From Oleiphilus messinensis (lineage in GTDB: Bacteria; Pseudomonadota; Gammaproteobacteria; Pseudomonadales; Oleiphilaceae): a stretch of 64,000 nt of DNA. Shown here piece by piece: positions 9,141 to 19,125 of the stretch. The translations under genes were made by a program, and so were the position numbers. The notes under the pieces are model-generated. The model was not told where the DNA came from. It made no database searches and worked only from the letters and a program-made list of their open reading frames with translations. The stretch's first letter is position 1. Every line of letters starts with the position of its first letter. Location: the NCBI RefSeq assembly GCF_002162375.1, contig NZ_CP021425.1, forward strand, positions 5,692,501 to 5,756,500, given 5' to 3'.

Positions 9141-9334
9141 TCAAACAAATAAACACACATTATGAAAATATTGAACACCTACAGCAACACAAACAAAACA
9201 GATACAACACAAGTTAACAATGTCTGTGCCAAAACTTACTTTTTGTATCAGTCTTGCACATTTATTCCTTACTTTTAACATTGTTTTACAAAAACCCGCT
9301 ATACAGTAATCATTATTCTGGAGATAATATTTTC

Positions 9335-9416
9335 ATCGAGAGAGATAACAGAAAGCAGTCGTTATCTGGAGTCCTCGATAGAAATTCAAAGCCGGTGCAT
9401 GCACCGGCTTTTTTCG
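9335..9416 (+). ncRNA. candidate small RNA or structured 3' end with terminator
   Basis: There is a two-part hairpin: ATCGAG (9335-9340) pairs with CTCGAT (9374-9379), and AGATAAC (9343-9349) pairs with GTTATCT (9361-9367). It encloses an 11-base loop and is followed after nine bases by a strong intrinsic terminator (9389-9416). No open frame of note occupies 9141-9418. Either a separate small RNA starts in the AT-rich stretch near 9250-9310, or this is the processed 3' UTR of the response-regulator message. GGA triplets at 9320 and 9368 are present but too few to call a CsrA sponge. Promoter motifs are weak, so expression is unproven. Confidence 0.35.
9389..9416 (+). terminator. intrinsic terminator
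   Basis: AAGCCGGTGCATGCACCGGCTT is a perfect palindrome and is followed by a run of T on the + strand. It ends transcription from the kinase/regulator side and lies directly beside the stop codon of the convergent DUF1329 gene. Confidence 0.85.
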
Positions 9417-9418
9417 TT

Positions 9419-10765
9419 TCAGCGCTTACCAATCCGACGTAATGCCTGAGGGGTGAAATGCTGCTCCGGGAACGGTTCAGCAAGCGTCATAACCGGAGTA
9501 ACCGAAACCGGAATACCTACCGCGTTATACCGCCGTTTACTCAATTCATGAAATACCTCTACCGTGGGAAAATGCAACGGTTCCTGTTCCTCAAAAGAAT
9601 CCAGAAACCCGATACTGATCCGGTCCAGCTCACCATTATGAAGATACTGATCAGCCCAAACGATACTCCAGCTGTCCTCATCAAGATAAAAGTCTCGCTG
9701 CTTGTAAATATGGCGCTGACCCGCTTTCAACTTCGCTCTGACATGCCAGACACGATGCAACTCAAACCGGGTCCACTCAGGATTGATGTGGTTTGGAATT
9801 AAAAGGTTATCCAGATCCGGGTTGGCGGAGCTCAGGCGACTATTATGGTAGGGAATGAACATTTCCCGTCGCCCCAGCAATGACCATTCGAAGCGCTCGG
9901 GCGAACCACTGAACATATCAGTATCATCAGCAGTACGGATGCCACCAGACAAGGGGATAGTGGAGTCATGATCGATATTGGGTAACCGCCGGACTCTTCG
10001 ATCGGATGAATTATAGCCCCAGGTCAGCCGAGGTTTTTCGCCGGGAACCGTGCTATCCACTAACAACAGCGCGCCACCCGCAAGCCGCGCCGGCGCAAGA
10101 ATCTGTGACAAATAGGAAAGCAGGCGATCATCATCCGCGTTAACATCATAATGATACAAGACCTCCTGTTTGAAGTGGATCAGTGAGTATGTACCATCAT
10201 CTTGAACCAAGGCTTCCAATCCTTCCCGAATCGAGGACTTACCCCGAAAACGGGTTAAGTGATTCCAGATGACCTGAATACCGGTTTCAGGCTCGGGAAA
10301 AGGAACCCCTAATCGCCCACCAACTAAACCAACACCATCTTTTGCGATTCGGGCCTTGCCCTTTTGTGCAGCCGTATTATCCAGATACCATTCTGGCAGG
10401 CGAGCATCTCGCACGGATGGGTAAACCGGTATGAAAAAACTGCGAGGATAGGTTTCGATGAGTGCAATTTGTCCGGCACACAAATACTGCTCGTATTTCT
10501 TCCAGTTATACTGGCCTATGCGAAAGAGTGTCTTGTGCTCGGCCGGATTCCACGAGCCCATCAGGTCCGGACTCCAGGCTGGGATTGCCCCTGAGTCATT
10601 TGCCGACTGGATTGCCCCGACCGGTGTGAGTTTCTGTTTGGCATCCGCCGTTGGGATTAGGGCAGGAAACCAAAAAATCGATGACAATAGCGCCAGGAGT
10701 ATTCCAATCCTCAGGGCGCGCTTTCTTTTACCTCTAACGTTGTCGAGGTTTGTGTGAGTGTGCAA
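9419..10765 (-). CDS. DUF1329 family exported protein
   Basis: A 448-residue protein with a basic N-terminus and a hydrophobic signal segment ending PTADA, followed by the DUF1329 opening LTPVGA...ANDSGAIPAWS. Further family-like parts are PSVRDARLPEW, a GVPFPEP motif and a C-terminal YLDEDSWSIVWADQYL. DUF1329 proteins are periplasmic or outer-membrane-associated, resemble LolA/LolB folds, and often accompany DUF1302 proteins and hydrophobic-substrate uptake genes in hydrocarbon or steroid degraders; no DUF1302 gene is seen here. The coding start overlaps the 3' end of the GGDEF gene by 55 bases, so they are likely one operon. Confidence 0.85.
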   Translation of the reverse strand: MHTHTNLDNVRGKRKRALRIGILLALLSSIFWFPALIPTADAKQKLTPVGAIQSANDSGAIPAWSPDLMGSWNPAEHKTLFRIGQYNWKKYEQYLCAGQIALIETYPRSFFIPVYPSVRDARLPEWYLDNTAAQKGKARIAKDGVGLVGGRLGVPFPEPETGIQVIWNHLTRFRGKSSIREGLEALVQDDGTYSLIHFKQEVLYHYDVNADDDRLLSYLSQILAPARLAGGALLLVDSTVPGEKPRLTWGYNSSDRRVRRLPNIDHDSTIPLSGGIRTADDTDMFSGSPERFEWSLLGRREMFIPYHNSRLSSANPDLDNLLIPNHINPEWTRFELHRVWHVRAKLKAGQRHIYKQRDFYLDEDSWSIVWADQYLHNGELDRISIGFLDSFEEQEPLHFPTVEVFHELSKRRYNAVGIPVSVTPVMTLAEPFPEQHFTPQALRRIGKR

Positions 10766-12447
10766 CAGCGATTCCGTCCTGTCATTTTTGCTTGGTATAC
10801 CGCTTCATCGGCCTGAGCAATCAGATCGCGCACCAAGGTATCCCGGTCGGGTCTAATGGCTGCAACACCAATGCTTACGGTAATCGTTATGATTTCATCC
10901 TCGAAGAGTATAGAATGCTTTTCAATGGTTTCCCGGATGCGTTCCGCAAAAGTCACCGCGCCTTTCAAATTGGTATTCGGCAAAAGAATTGCAAATTCCT
11001 CTCCACCGTAACGCGCAACCATATCCGTTGCTCGATAAATGGACCCTTTCAAGACATTGCCCAGCTCTGAAAGCACCGCATCACCAGCGAGATGACCCAA
11101 TGTATCGTTAATTTGTTTGAAATGGTCTGCATCCAGAAATAACAGGGCCACAGTTGTAGCTTGTCGCCTCGCTCGCTCGATCTCTTTACTAACCGCCTGA
11201 TCAAAGTACTGACGATTATAAACCCCGGTCAGAGCATCCGTTGTACTGAGTGCATACAGTTTGTCTTCACGGGTTTTCAGCTGGGAACGCATTTGTTCCA
11301 TCGCCACGGCCAATTCGTTCAATTCATCCTGGGTATTCAAATCTACCGATGTTTCATACCGGCCCTGGGCAACCTCACTGGCAAACAGGCGCAGACTCTT
11401 CAGAGCAGAATTTACACTCCGGTAAAATGCCAGAAACATGAGCATGAATACGCACAACAAAAGCGTTAAACCCGCGATCACCCCACCAAAATAGATAAGT
11501 TGGCTTTCCAACACCTGCTGCAGGTGAGCTAACACCCGCTCAAATAAATGCCGCTGCAATTCATAAACCGCGTCTATGTTATTTTTCTGAAACACTTCAA
11601 ATTCGGTTGATTTTTGGGTCAGCGTCATCGCCTGCATAAGATCCGTATCCAGTGCATTCTTGACCAATAACAACGGCTCGATAAAATGCTCGACGACTAA
11701 TAAGTCAGAAAACTCGGGGTATGTCACCGAGAGGTTTGCCAAGACCGACCGAAGCGCTGAAATCGTCTGCTCAAGATCTCGATATTGCTGATCCAGTAAT
11801 TCCACACCACTGGCATCAACATACCCGACCCGTAAATAAAACGCGCCGGAGATGCGCACCTCTGCAATCCGCTTTGTGATGGCCTGGAGCTCCTCATTGG
11901 CAAGGTTCACGATACCGAAAATATCCTGCCGCTGTCCGCTGAGCAAACCACTTTGCACCAAAACAGAAGATTGTAATTCATACAGTGCTTCCAGCGACCG
12001 ATGGGCATTTTCAAACGCCAGTTTCATCGGAATCGCCTCCATCCCCGGTGAAACGGTATCCTCTCCCGTTTCCTGTTTTAGCGATGCCAATAAAGTGCTT
12101 TGAAAGGGGGTTAAATTAAAATGATCGGAAAAAGCATTCAAACGCGTATTGATGATATTCCGCTGGGCCTTAACTTTGGATAAATAACCGCTATCCAGCA
12201 AGAGGAATTCAAGCAACTTCAAATCCCGGAGATTCTCCATTTCCTGAGCCATATTACTCATTTCAACCATTTGCAACGCCGCATTCTGTTGTTGCTGAAT
12301 GGCTTCAATTCGTTGCCATAGCTCGATCAGCAGTGAGGCACTGGTGAAAAACATGGGCAGGGCAAAACAGGCGGTAACCAACAAAAACTTGTTGGCGAAG
12401 CGCAAGCGCTTCATCAGCCCGAGGAAAGGATTTTTAAGCAGCATCAT
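10711..12447 (-). CDS. membrane diguanylate cyclase (HAMP-GGDEF)
   Basis: About 578 residues from tandem ATG codons at 12447/12444. The frame stays open to 12564, but that extension would run through a hairpin (12548-12578) and lacks a ribosome site. A first transmembrane helix (FLLVTACFALPMFFTSASLL) precedes a ~300-residue helical periplasmic sensor region. A second helix, a HAMP-like linker and the cyclase domain follow. The active-site loop is RYGGEEF and the product-inhibition site RATD sits five residues before it, so this should be an active, feedback-inhibited cyclase making cyclic di-GMP. It is translationally linked to the DUF1329 gene downstream. Confidence 0.9.
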   Translation of the reverse strand: MMLLKNPFLGLMKRLRFANKFLLVTACFALPMFFTSASLLIELWQRIEAIQQQQNAALQMVEMSNMAQEMENLRDLKLLEFLLLDSGYLSKVKAQRNIINTRLNAFSDHFNLTPFQSTLLASLKQETGEDTVSPGMEAIPMKLAFENAHRSLEALYELQSSVLVQSGLLSGQRQDIFGIVNLANEELQAITKRIAEVRISGAFYLRVGYVDASGVELLDQQYRDLEQTISALRSVLANLSVTYPEFSDLLVVEHFIEPLLLVKNALDTDLMQAMTLTQKSTEFEVFQKNNIDAVYELQRHLFERVLAHLQQVLESQLIYFGGVIAGLTLLLCVFMLMFLAFYRSVNSALKSLRLFASEVAQGRYETSVDLNTQDELNELAVAMEQMRSQLKTREDKLYALSTTDALTGVYNRQYFDQAVSKEIERARRQATTVALLFLDADHFKQINDTLGHLAGDAVLSELGNVLKGSIYRATDMVARYGGEEFAILLPNTNLKGAVTFAERIRETIEKHSILFEDEIITITVSIGVAAIRPDRDTLVRDLIAQADEAVYQAKMTGRNRCCTLTQTSTTLEVKESAP

Positions 12448-12618
12448 CGGAAGTCCGCAGAGAACTGAGGCATATTCAGTTAGCTTAGCAGAATCACGAG
12501 ATGCTGTACCACGACCTGCTCTGAAAGTGGAAGGGATCACAAGTTCGGGCTGCCCCTGCAACATGAAACAGGGCAGCCGTCTTCAAACCGGCAATTCGAA
12601 CAGGATCGAGTAGGCGTT

Positions 12619-13512
12619 TTACTGCTGCTTCAAGGTAACAAGTTGCTTGTCTTTGTTTTCCCAGAGCTCATCCAGCCAAACTTTCACTTTATCTCGATGA
12701 GATGCGTCCTCTGAGAAATCACCTTCGAACAGCTGTTCCGGAATTTTCACCGTATTCACCCGAACCACGATTTTCCTGACCCGACCGCACATGAAATCGG
12801 AGAAGGTTGGAATACCGCCCGGGTAATCTATCGTCACATCAACCAAGGTATCAATACAGTGCCCCATTGCATCAATTACAAATGCGGTCCCGCCTGGCCG
12901 GGGTTTCAGCAAATGCTGGTAGGGTGAGCCCTGTCGCTCATGTTTCGCCGGTGTGAAACGCGTCCCTTCAACAAAGTTCATTACACTCACAGGTGTATGC
13001 TGGAACTTTTCACAGGCTTTGCGCGTAGTTTCCAAGTCCTTGCCCCGCATTTCAGGATGCTTGGCGAGATACTCTTTGGAGTAGCGCTTCATGAATGGAA
13101 AATCCAGCCCCCACCAAGCCAACCCCATAATGGGTACCCAGATCAACTCTTGCTTAAGGAAAAACTTCAACATCGGGATACGACGGTTAAAAATATTCTG
13201 TAAAACAAAGATATCGACCCAGCTCTGATGGTTACTGGTGACCAGATACCATCCATTTTTGCTCAGGCCTTCGAGCCCTTGCACATCCCAGTCCGCTTTT
13301 TGCGTTAATCGAATCCAGAAGTTATTAAACCCGATCCAGCTTTCCGCGATCAGGATCGCCATTTTAGTAAAAAACACCTGGGAAGGTTTGTAAGGAATAA
13401 TCAGTTTCAGTAGAACAGGAAAAAATAATACAACAAAGTGCGTCAGTGTACTTGCCGCGAGCAGCAACCATGCGATAAAGCCGATCACCGGGGGAGGTAA
13501 GAAACTCAACAT
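12619..13512 (-). CDS. membrane acyltransferase, LPLAT/AGPAT family
   Basis: A 297-residue protein with two N-terminal membrane segments, the catalytic NHQSWVD (HX4D) box near residues 93-98 and the acceptor-binding FVEGTRFT box. These are diagnostic for 1-acylglycerol-3-phosphate-type acyltransferases. The arrangement (long hydrophobic start, then TSNHQSWVDI) resembles the YihG/YihG-like subgroup that transfers acyl groups to lysophospholipids at the inner membrane. PlsC itself is shorter, so this is probably an accessory acyltransferase. It is a single-gene unit on the minus strand; its promoter should lie in 13513-13678, where I see no operator. Confidence 0.85.
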   Translation of the reverse strand: MLSFLPPPVIGFIAWLLLAASTLTHFVVLFFPVLLKLIIPYKPSQVFFTKMAILIAESWIGFNNFWIRLTQKADWDVQGLEGLSKNGWYLVTSNHQSWVDIFVLQNIFNRRIPMLKFFLKQELIWVPIMGLAWWGLDFPFMKRYSKEYLAKHPEMRGKDLETTRKACEKFQHTPVSVMNFVEGTRFTPAKHERQGSPYQHLLKPRPGGTAFVIDAMGHCIDTLVDVTIDYPGGIPTFSDFMCGRVRKIVVRVNTVKIPEQLFEGDFSEDASHRDKVKVWLDELWENKDKQLVTLKQQ

Positions 13513-13678
13513 AACAACTTTTTAACCAGGGTTACGGTACGATTCATAAATTCGTATGTTAATGACAATATCGTAATTCTATATTACGATCCGGGGTTCC
13601 AACTCTACCACACAATCTTGATGAGTACAGCATTTCAGAGTACAGCTGTTAGCTCAAATAGATTCAGGACAACATTTC

Positions 13679-13933
13679 ATGATATTACCACCGGAATTTA
13701 TTGACACCATCGATCCGGAAACACGGGACAGCTTTCTTGAGCACCTTATACTCTCAGCAACGGGCCTTGAACAGTATGACGGAGACTTGAGCGCAGACCG
13801 GGAAAAATTGCTGAAAGCGCTGCGTCGGGGGGATTATTTCGTTGAACATGCAGATGGTGATGAGGAACAGACATTCGGTCTCATATCTCGAGACAGGGCC
13901 ATGGAGCTCGGCTTTGAACTCAACCCCGATTGA
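13679..13933 (+). CDS. conserved-looking 84-residue protein of unknown function
   Basis: A short acidic protein (MILPPEFIDTIDPETRDSFL) with no signal peptide or membrane segment, likely alpha-helical. I do not recognise the family. It starts at an ATG with no strong ribosome site but is the only sensible frame in this interval. The composition (many Asp/Glu) and the convergent neighbours suggest a small cytoplasmic protein rather than a shadow frame. It sits between the acyltransferase and the haem-chemoreceptor genes and is not in an operon with either. Confidence 0.55.
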   Translation: MILPPEFIDTIDPETRDSFLEHLILSATGLEQYDGDLSADREKLLKALRRGDYFVEHADGDEEQTFGLISRDRAMELGFELNPD

Positions 13934-13982
13934 CCGGGTACACCCCGCTTTGCGCGACGCAACGTAAGGATCTGTTGACGAT

Positions 13983-15671
13983 TTAAATTTTAAAACGGCC
14001 AATCAGGCCCTTTAACTCGACCGCAACGGATTCCAGGCGCAGGCTGGTTTCCAGAATTTGCTCCGCATGGGCAACCGCACCTTGAGACTCATCATGAACT
14101 TGCTCTGCATTCTGGTTAAGTTCACTGGTGACACTCACCTGCTCATCCATCGCCACCGCTATCTGCTGATTCAGGTCGGCCATGATTGAGACCGAATCAT
14201 CAATTTGACGCAACACCCCACTGGCCTCGAGCAACTGTGACTCACATTTCTGGGTGCTCTCTCTTCCCCTGGCCATGGCATGCACTGCTGCTTTTACTTC
14301 ACTTTGCAACGCTTCGATCATATGGTTGATTTCTTCAGTCGATGTCTGAGTTTTACTCGCCAGCGTCCGGACCTCATCGGCGACAACCGCGAAACCTCGC
14401 CCCTGCTCCCCTGCCCGTGCCGCTTCAATTGCTGCATTCAAAGCCAGCAGATTGGTTTGTTCAGCAATACCGCGAATTACCCCCACCATACCTTCAATGT
14501 CATCACTTTTCTTTTCTAACTGCCCAATGGAACTGGCTGCAGACTGCACATCCTCTGCCAATTTACGCACACCGTCAGTGCCCTGTGCCATCTTCGCATC
14601 CCCCTGTTCGGCGCGGGTTCTTGCCAATTCCGCCTGCTCACTGGCACGGGTTGTGTTGTGACTGACTTCGGAAAAAGAAGAGCTGAGTTCAGATATTGCG
14701 GAAGCCATCTGTTCCGTCCGCAACGTCTGCCGGTTTACACCATTCTGACTGTCTTTTGCTACAGCTGCGAGCTGTTCCGATGCATGAGCTAAACGCCCCG
14801 CAACCCCGACTATATCCTGAACCAATTGCTGCAGATTAACCATGATACCGTTAAAGCTTTGTGCCACCTGGCCAATTTCATCACCACTGGATTCATCAAG
14901 ACGCTGGGTCAAGTCCCCCTTGCCCTGCGCAATATCATCCAACGCTAACATCAGCCCATGCAGCTTGGAACCTACCGTATTCCGGTAGATAAACCAGACA
15001 ATGGCGATAACGATAACTAATACAAGCGCAAGCACCAGTGTGATGGTGTGACTCAGCTGGCTGCCGTTGGCCAATGCTTTCGCAATAGGTACATCAACCT
15101 CAAGAATGCCGCGCACATCCCCCAGTCGCCAGTCGTTTTTCGGCGTATCCGGATGTGCATTATGACAATTCACACACACCTCATTAACCATGGTATCCGC
15201 TATCGCGACCCGAACGGTTGCGACACCATCCAACACTTGCTGATCCTGTACCACCTGTTCCGGGGATTTGGAGATCTCGGCCCACGCCTGCTTTTGAAAA
15301 TCATCAAGCACACGTTGTGAACGATTGGGGAACGGGAAGGCGGAATACAGCCGAACGGACATCCCGTCCTGCGCCAGCAATTCACTTAAATCATGAATCA
15401 TGGTCGCAGGCAGCGGAATTTTATCGGGGTCGTTCCGGTGCTCGAATGATGCAGACAGGCCGCCTTTGGCCAGCACTTTTTTAACCACATTGGCGGTGTA
15501 GTAACTACGCAATATTTTAAATTGCTTTACGGTTTGTTCCGCCGCGGCAATGGCGTTTTGTTTGGCATTCTGTTCGATTTGTCCGGGAACCCAGAATGCC
15601 AGGAATAGCAGACTCAACAGAAAAGCCGCAGCAACGGGAATGATTAATTTCCAGAACAATGAAGCCTTCAC
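13983..15671 (-). CDS. methyl-accepting chemotaxis protein with c-type haem (Tll0287-like) sensor
   Basis: About 562 residues. The start is the GTG at 15671, placed seven bases after a strong GGAGG; an upstream ATG in frame (15713) has no ribosome site. A transmembrane helix leads into a periplasmic DUF3365/Tll0287-like domain with the haem attachment motif CVNCH (residues 166-170) and the following [18 protein letters not shown] segment typical of that family. A second helix, HAMP domain and a complete MCP signalling domain with the [20 protein letters not shown] tip follow. It should sense redox state, gas or a haem-linked ligand and signal to CheA/CheW. No che genes are in the window. Confidence 0.92.
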   Translation of the reverse strand: MKASLFWKLIIPVAAAFLLSLLFLAFWVPGQIEQNAKQNAIAAAEQTVKQFKILRSYYTANVVKKVLAKGGLSASFEHRNDPDKIPLPATMIHDLSELLAQDGMSVRLYSAFPFPNRSQRVLDDFQKQAWAEISKSPEQVVQDQQVLDGVATVRVAIADTMVNEVCVNCHNAHPDTPKNDWRLGDVRGILEVDVPIAKALANGSQLSHTITLVLALVLVIVIAIVWFIYRNTVGSKLHGLMLALDDIAQGKGDLTQRLDESSGDEIGQVAQSFNGIMVNLQQLVQDIVGVAGRLAHASEQLAAVAKDSQNGVNRQTLRTEQMASAISELSSSFSEVSHNTTRASEQAELARTRAEQGDAKMAQGTDGVRKLAEDVQSAASSIGQLEKKSDDIEGMVGVIRGIAEQTNLLALNAAIEAARAGEQGRGFAVVADEVRTLASKTQTSTEEINHMIEALQSEVKAAVHAMARGRESTQKCESQLLEASGVLRQIDDSVSIMADLNQQIAVAMDEQVSVTSELNQNAEQVHDESQGAVAHAEQILETSLRLESVAVELKGLIGRFKI

Positions 15672-15908
15672 GTCAAGCCCTCCACAGCACCAGGCGGATA
15701 AAACCAAACGCACAGGATCCCTCTTGCACTTTTAGCTATAGCTTCAATCTATAGTTTGTACTTACAGCTTAGTTCAGTGACACAAGTCTCACCATTCTGG
15801 AAGGCGCGAAGGAACGGCCTTATAACAAATTAAACCATTCACTTCACAGTTTATTTCAACCTGCTATTTACAATGCGGAACCAGTCTCCTGATTCCGCTG
15901 AAGTTAAT

Positions 15909-18900
15909 TTACTCCACCCAGTAATTAATAACCTGAAAGGTTTGTCCCGAAGTTGAGTCTGTCAACTGATAAGCAAACAGACCATAACTGTAGGCCCGAT
16001 CCAGCGAAAAGGTCTCTGGCGGCATATCTCCCACCGTGCCGGCGAATACCACATCGCTGCCCACAGAAAAACCCAGGCTGGCTGTGGTACTGCTCCCGAC
16101 ACTGAAGCCGACCATGCTCTTGCCCAGATCAGTTTTCACTTCGCGCTCATAGGAGACCGAAACCGAGGTGGTCAGCCCCGCAGTCAATGACTCGGATATC
16201 TCGACCGATGTACTGCCATTACTCGCCCCCACATCGACCGGACCAATTGAGGAACCCAAAAAGCCCACAATACTTTGCATATCGGAACGGCTTGGATAGG
16301 TGGACACGTCACCGATGGTATGGCCAAAAACATTACTGCCAACCTGAACCCCTTCTCCGGAAACCGCGCTGTTGAAAAACTGGCGCTCGATCTGGATGGT
16401 GCGCGGCGCTCTGGGCAGTGATATCACCAGATCCGTACCTACCAGTTGGGGATATACAGGGTGAGACAAGATTTTATAGGTATATTGGTCATAGGGAATG
16501 ACGGTGGCCACAACAGTGTCTTCCATTGCTCCAGTGGTGTAGGTGATCGTCTTACTGGTCTGATAACCCAGACTTGCTTCAACCCCCAGGCTCACGCCCA
16601 CCGAACGGGAAACCTCGACCCCCACATCACCGATGATAGGCAAACTGACATCTCCGCTTACCGAAGAATGTTGCCGGGCAGTCACTTCATGGGAAACTGA
16701 ACTACTCGCCCCCACAGTCGATCCCTTACCCCATGAGGTTTGGCACACATCGGTCACCTGGACGCCATCCCCCCAACAAGGTGGCGCGGCCAACGCCGCC
16801 AACACCAGCGGCTCGGTGAACACAATTTCATGGGTACCTTCCGAGTATTTCAGCAGGGTACTGTCATTATCAACATTCACCGCAGCAAGTTGTGGAGGTC
16901 CGAATTCATCTTCAGAGAGGTGCTGGCCATCCAGTTCTTCATAATACTTCTGGCCCCATTCACCGGAGGCCGGATCAAATCCCCACACGGTTACGGCATA
17001 GCCGTTTTCCCAAAAAGTTACCGCACCATTGGAAACCTGTCTGAGGGGTACCGTGGCGGGCATATAGACAATAATATCGTCGTAGCCATCTGCGGTCACA
17101 TCACCGGCGGTCAACACTGTGTTCTCCCGCGTAGTCCGGACCCGTTGATTGTTGCCCGGGCCTTTGAATACATTACTAGTGGGGATCTGGATCGTTTCAC
17201 CATCCATTTCCATCGGCGTCAGGCTACTGGTGTTGAACAGATCATCAAACACTACACCATTAACATGAAACTCCTGATAGCCATCACCATCAATATCCAG
17301 CACATCAGCCCAGACATAGCTTGTCCAGCCGTTGTTGCCACTGGACTCACAGTTATTCAAGCGGTTCGAATACTGGCTACTGGCAACCGTAGCATTCCCG
17401 TTCACCATATCATCCAGAACCAGTTGCAGGGTCGTCACCGGTTCACAGGTGGTTGGAAAATGGTCAGCCAGTGCGGCAATGACAATTTCATCAAGATTGT
17501 CACCATCAACATCACCGACCGCCAGTGTCCCGGTCACACCATCAATCGTGGCCGTGTCGATAAAGGCACTAATACGATCATTATGCTTAAGCTCAAAACC
17601 GGCATTCAAATCATCATAAATCCAATAGCGGCTCTGACCACCGCCAGGTGAACCATTTTGCCCGCCACCGACGGTTTCGGACGTCACCACTGCCAGCTCA
17701 AGCCCCGCATCCCGGTCCAGCTGCCCGGCGGCCATTTCAATACTTAAATCACTACTGCTCTGGCTGGCACTAAACTCGACACTGTTACTCGACAGCGCAA
17801 ATCCGGCACTCTTGGAGCCGCTCAATACATTGAGGTTTACCCGCCCTGAGCTGTCATCAATGATGGCCACAATCACGTTATCAGTGCCATCGCCATCCAG
17901 GTCGCCGGTAATCACTTGCAGATAATCCGGAGTCCCTGCGATTAAGACACTCGGGGCCGAGTAAGTAAAATTTTCCGACTCATCATCCATCACCGTAAGT
18001 GTCACCGCCCCGGTGCCTGCATTCCACCAAAGGAACACCATTTCTTCGAAACCATCCCCATCAATATCACCCGGAGCGACGGCATTATAGGCAGATTGTT
18101 TCCAGCTCTCGTCCAACGACGCCCCTGGCATATGGGCTGTTGAAGCGTCCTGCCCAGCCCCGGCTGGCAAGTACTTCAACAAACTCAGGGAATCGGATTC
18201 ATTCAAACGGGGTAATCCCGCCAGAAACAACTCTGCTTTGCGCTCCAGCGTGCGACTGGCGCCCAGGGGAGCATAATCTGATGGCAAATCGTTTCCGGAT
18301 TGGTCTACACGGGGAGTGGGTGTGGTATCAATACTGAGTTTCGAGAGCGTCGAGGCAACACTGGTTTCACCTGCATCGGAATAGAAACCGGAGACTGTCG
18401 AACAGGCTGAAGTAGCGCTGTTGGTGTCACTGCCAACCGCGCCCAGCAGTGAAAACAGGGTATCGGAATCGATATTGGTTTTCGCCTCACTGGACAGGAT
18501 GACATAGTGTCCGGCGACTGCAGCGCGATTATCGGCAATAACTTTGTCATCATTTTGCGCACCGCCCAGAATATCCAGCGTGATGTTCTGCAAGGTTCGC
18601 GCACCACTGGACAGCTCGTTGGTGTAAAACTCCAACCCGAGAGGATCAGCATCCCGCCCGAATACCTGCTGAAACAGATTATTCACCAGTTCGGTATTAG
18701 ACAAACTGCCAAAGCGCGATTCAAACTCGGCAGAATTACCAAAGTCTTCGATGATGCTGCCCAGGCTTCCACCTTCATCCGTCAATACCTGAGACCAATA
18801 AGCAAATCCGGCATAATCCGGGGCTCGGCCATAATAGCCAATATAGGCATTAATGACCTGTTGCTCCGCTGCACTGAAAGACCGCTCAGTGCATTGCGCC

Positions 18901-19019
18901 ACCGCGTTCTGGGCTCCCCAGACACAGCCGAGCAAAACCGCCAGGCATGTCCAGTTTCCGGCCCTGAACCCCGCCTTCCCTATCCTTGATCGATCACCTC
19001 TTGCTGTAAAAGATAACAT
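15909..19019 (-). CDS. large secreted protein: DUF4214 + FG-GAP repeats + Ser/Val-rich beta C-terminus
   Basis: About 1,036 residues from the ATG at 19019, ten bases after GGAG. The signal peptide ends near NAVAQ. Residues ~50-160 match DUF4214 (AYIGYYGRAPDYAGFAYW and VFGRDADPLGLEFYTNEL). Five or more FG-GAP-type calcium-loop repeats follow (for example DIDGDGFEEMV, DLDGDGTDNVI, DVDGDNLDEIV), suggesting a beta-propeller. The last ~270 residues alternate small polar and hydrophobic residues (VSHEVTARQHSSVSGDVSL, VSVSYEREVKTDL), a pattern reminiscent of aerolysin-like or other beta-hairpin pore formers. It is therefore a cell-surface or secreted adhesin/toxin-like protein. DUF4214 often marks extracellular matrix or lectin-type proteins. 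The function is inference. Confidence 0.75.
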   Translation of the reverse strand: MLSFTARGDRSRIGKAGFRAGNWTCLAVLLGCVWGAQNAVAQCTERSFSAAEQQVINAYIGYYGRAPDYAGFAYWSQVLTDEGGSLGSIIEDFGNSAEFESRFGSLSNTELVNNLFQQVFGRDADPLGLEFYTNELSSGARTLQNITLDILGGAQNDDKVIADNRAAVAGHYVILSSEAKTNIDSDTLFSLLGAVGSDTNSATSACSTVSGFYSDAGETSVASTLSKLSIDTTPTPRVDQSGNDLPSDYAPLGASRTLERKAELFLAGLPRLNESDSLSLLKYLPAGAGQDASTAHMPGASLDESWKQSAYNAVAPGDIDGDGFEEMVFLWWNAGTGAVTLTVMDDESENFTYSAPSVLIAGTPDYLQVITGDLDGDGTDNVIVAIIDDSSGRVNLNVLSGSKSAGFALSSNSVEFSASQSSSDLSIEMAAGQLDRDAGLELAVVTSETVGGGQNGSPGGGQSRYWIYDDLNAGFELKHNDRISAFIDTATIDGVTGTLAVGDVDGDNLDEIVIAALADHFPTTCEPVTTLQLVLDDMVNGNATVASSQYSNRLNNCESSGNNGWTSYVWADVLDIDGDGYQEFHVNGVVFDDLFNTSSLTPMEMDGETIQIPTSNVFKGPGNNQRVRTTRENTVLTAGDVTADGYDDIIVYMPATVPLRQVSNGAVTFWENGYAVTVWGFDPASGEWGQKYYEELDGQHLSEDEFGPPQLAAVNVDNDSTLLKYSEGTHEIVFTEPLVLAALAAPPCWGDGVQVTDVCQTSWGKGSTVGASSSVSHEVTARQHSSVSGDVSLPIIGDVGVEVSRSVGVSLGVEASLGYQTSKTITYTTGAMEDTVVATVIPYDQYTYKILSHPVYPQLVGTDLVISLPRAPRTIQIERQFFNSAVSGEGVQVGSNVFGHTIGDVSTYPSRSDMQSIVGFLGSSIGPVDVGASNGSTSVEISESLTAGLTTSVSVSYEREVKTDLGKSMVGFSVGSSTTASLGFSVGSDVVFAGTVGDMPPETFSLDRAYSYGLFAYQLTDSTSGQTFQVINYWVE

Positions 19020-19125
19020 ATCACGCACGCTCCTGAATCCTTGGCGGCAGCATCGGTGCGATGGTGCCTGTTTGAAAAGCCTAGCATGTTCCAAAGCGCT
19101 CAGGCAAAACAAACCGGCCCCGCTC

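Noticed and set aside
9243-9258. Sigma-54-like promoter before the RNA candidate
   Set aside because: TTGTATC-AGTC-TTGCA has the right spacing and the GC at -12, but lacks the GG at -24; only three of seven -24 positions match.
12548-12578. Hairpin GGCTGCCC/GGGCAGCC as terminator of the acyltransferase gene
   Set aside because: It has a bulge and no T-run on the minus strand; it only argues against the longer GGDEF start.
16740-17651. Long 303-residue plus-strand frame
   Set aside because: It is antisense to the FG-GAP repeats; the repeat codon pattern keeps the opposite strand open.
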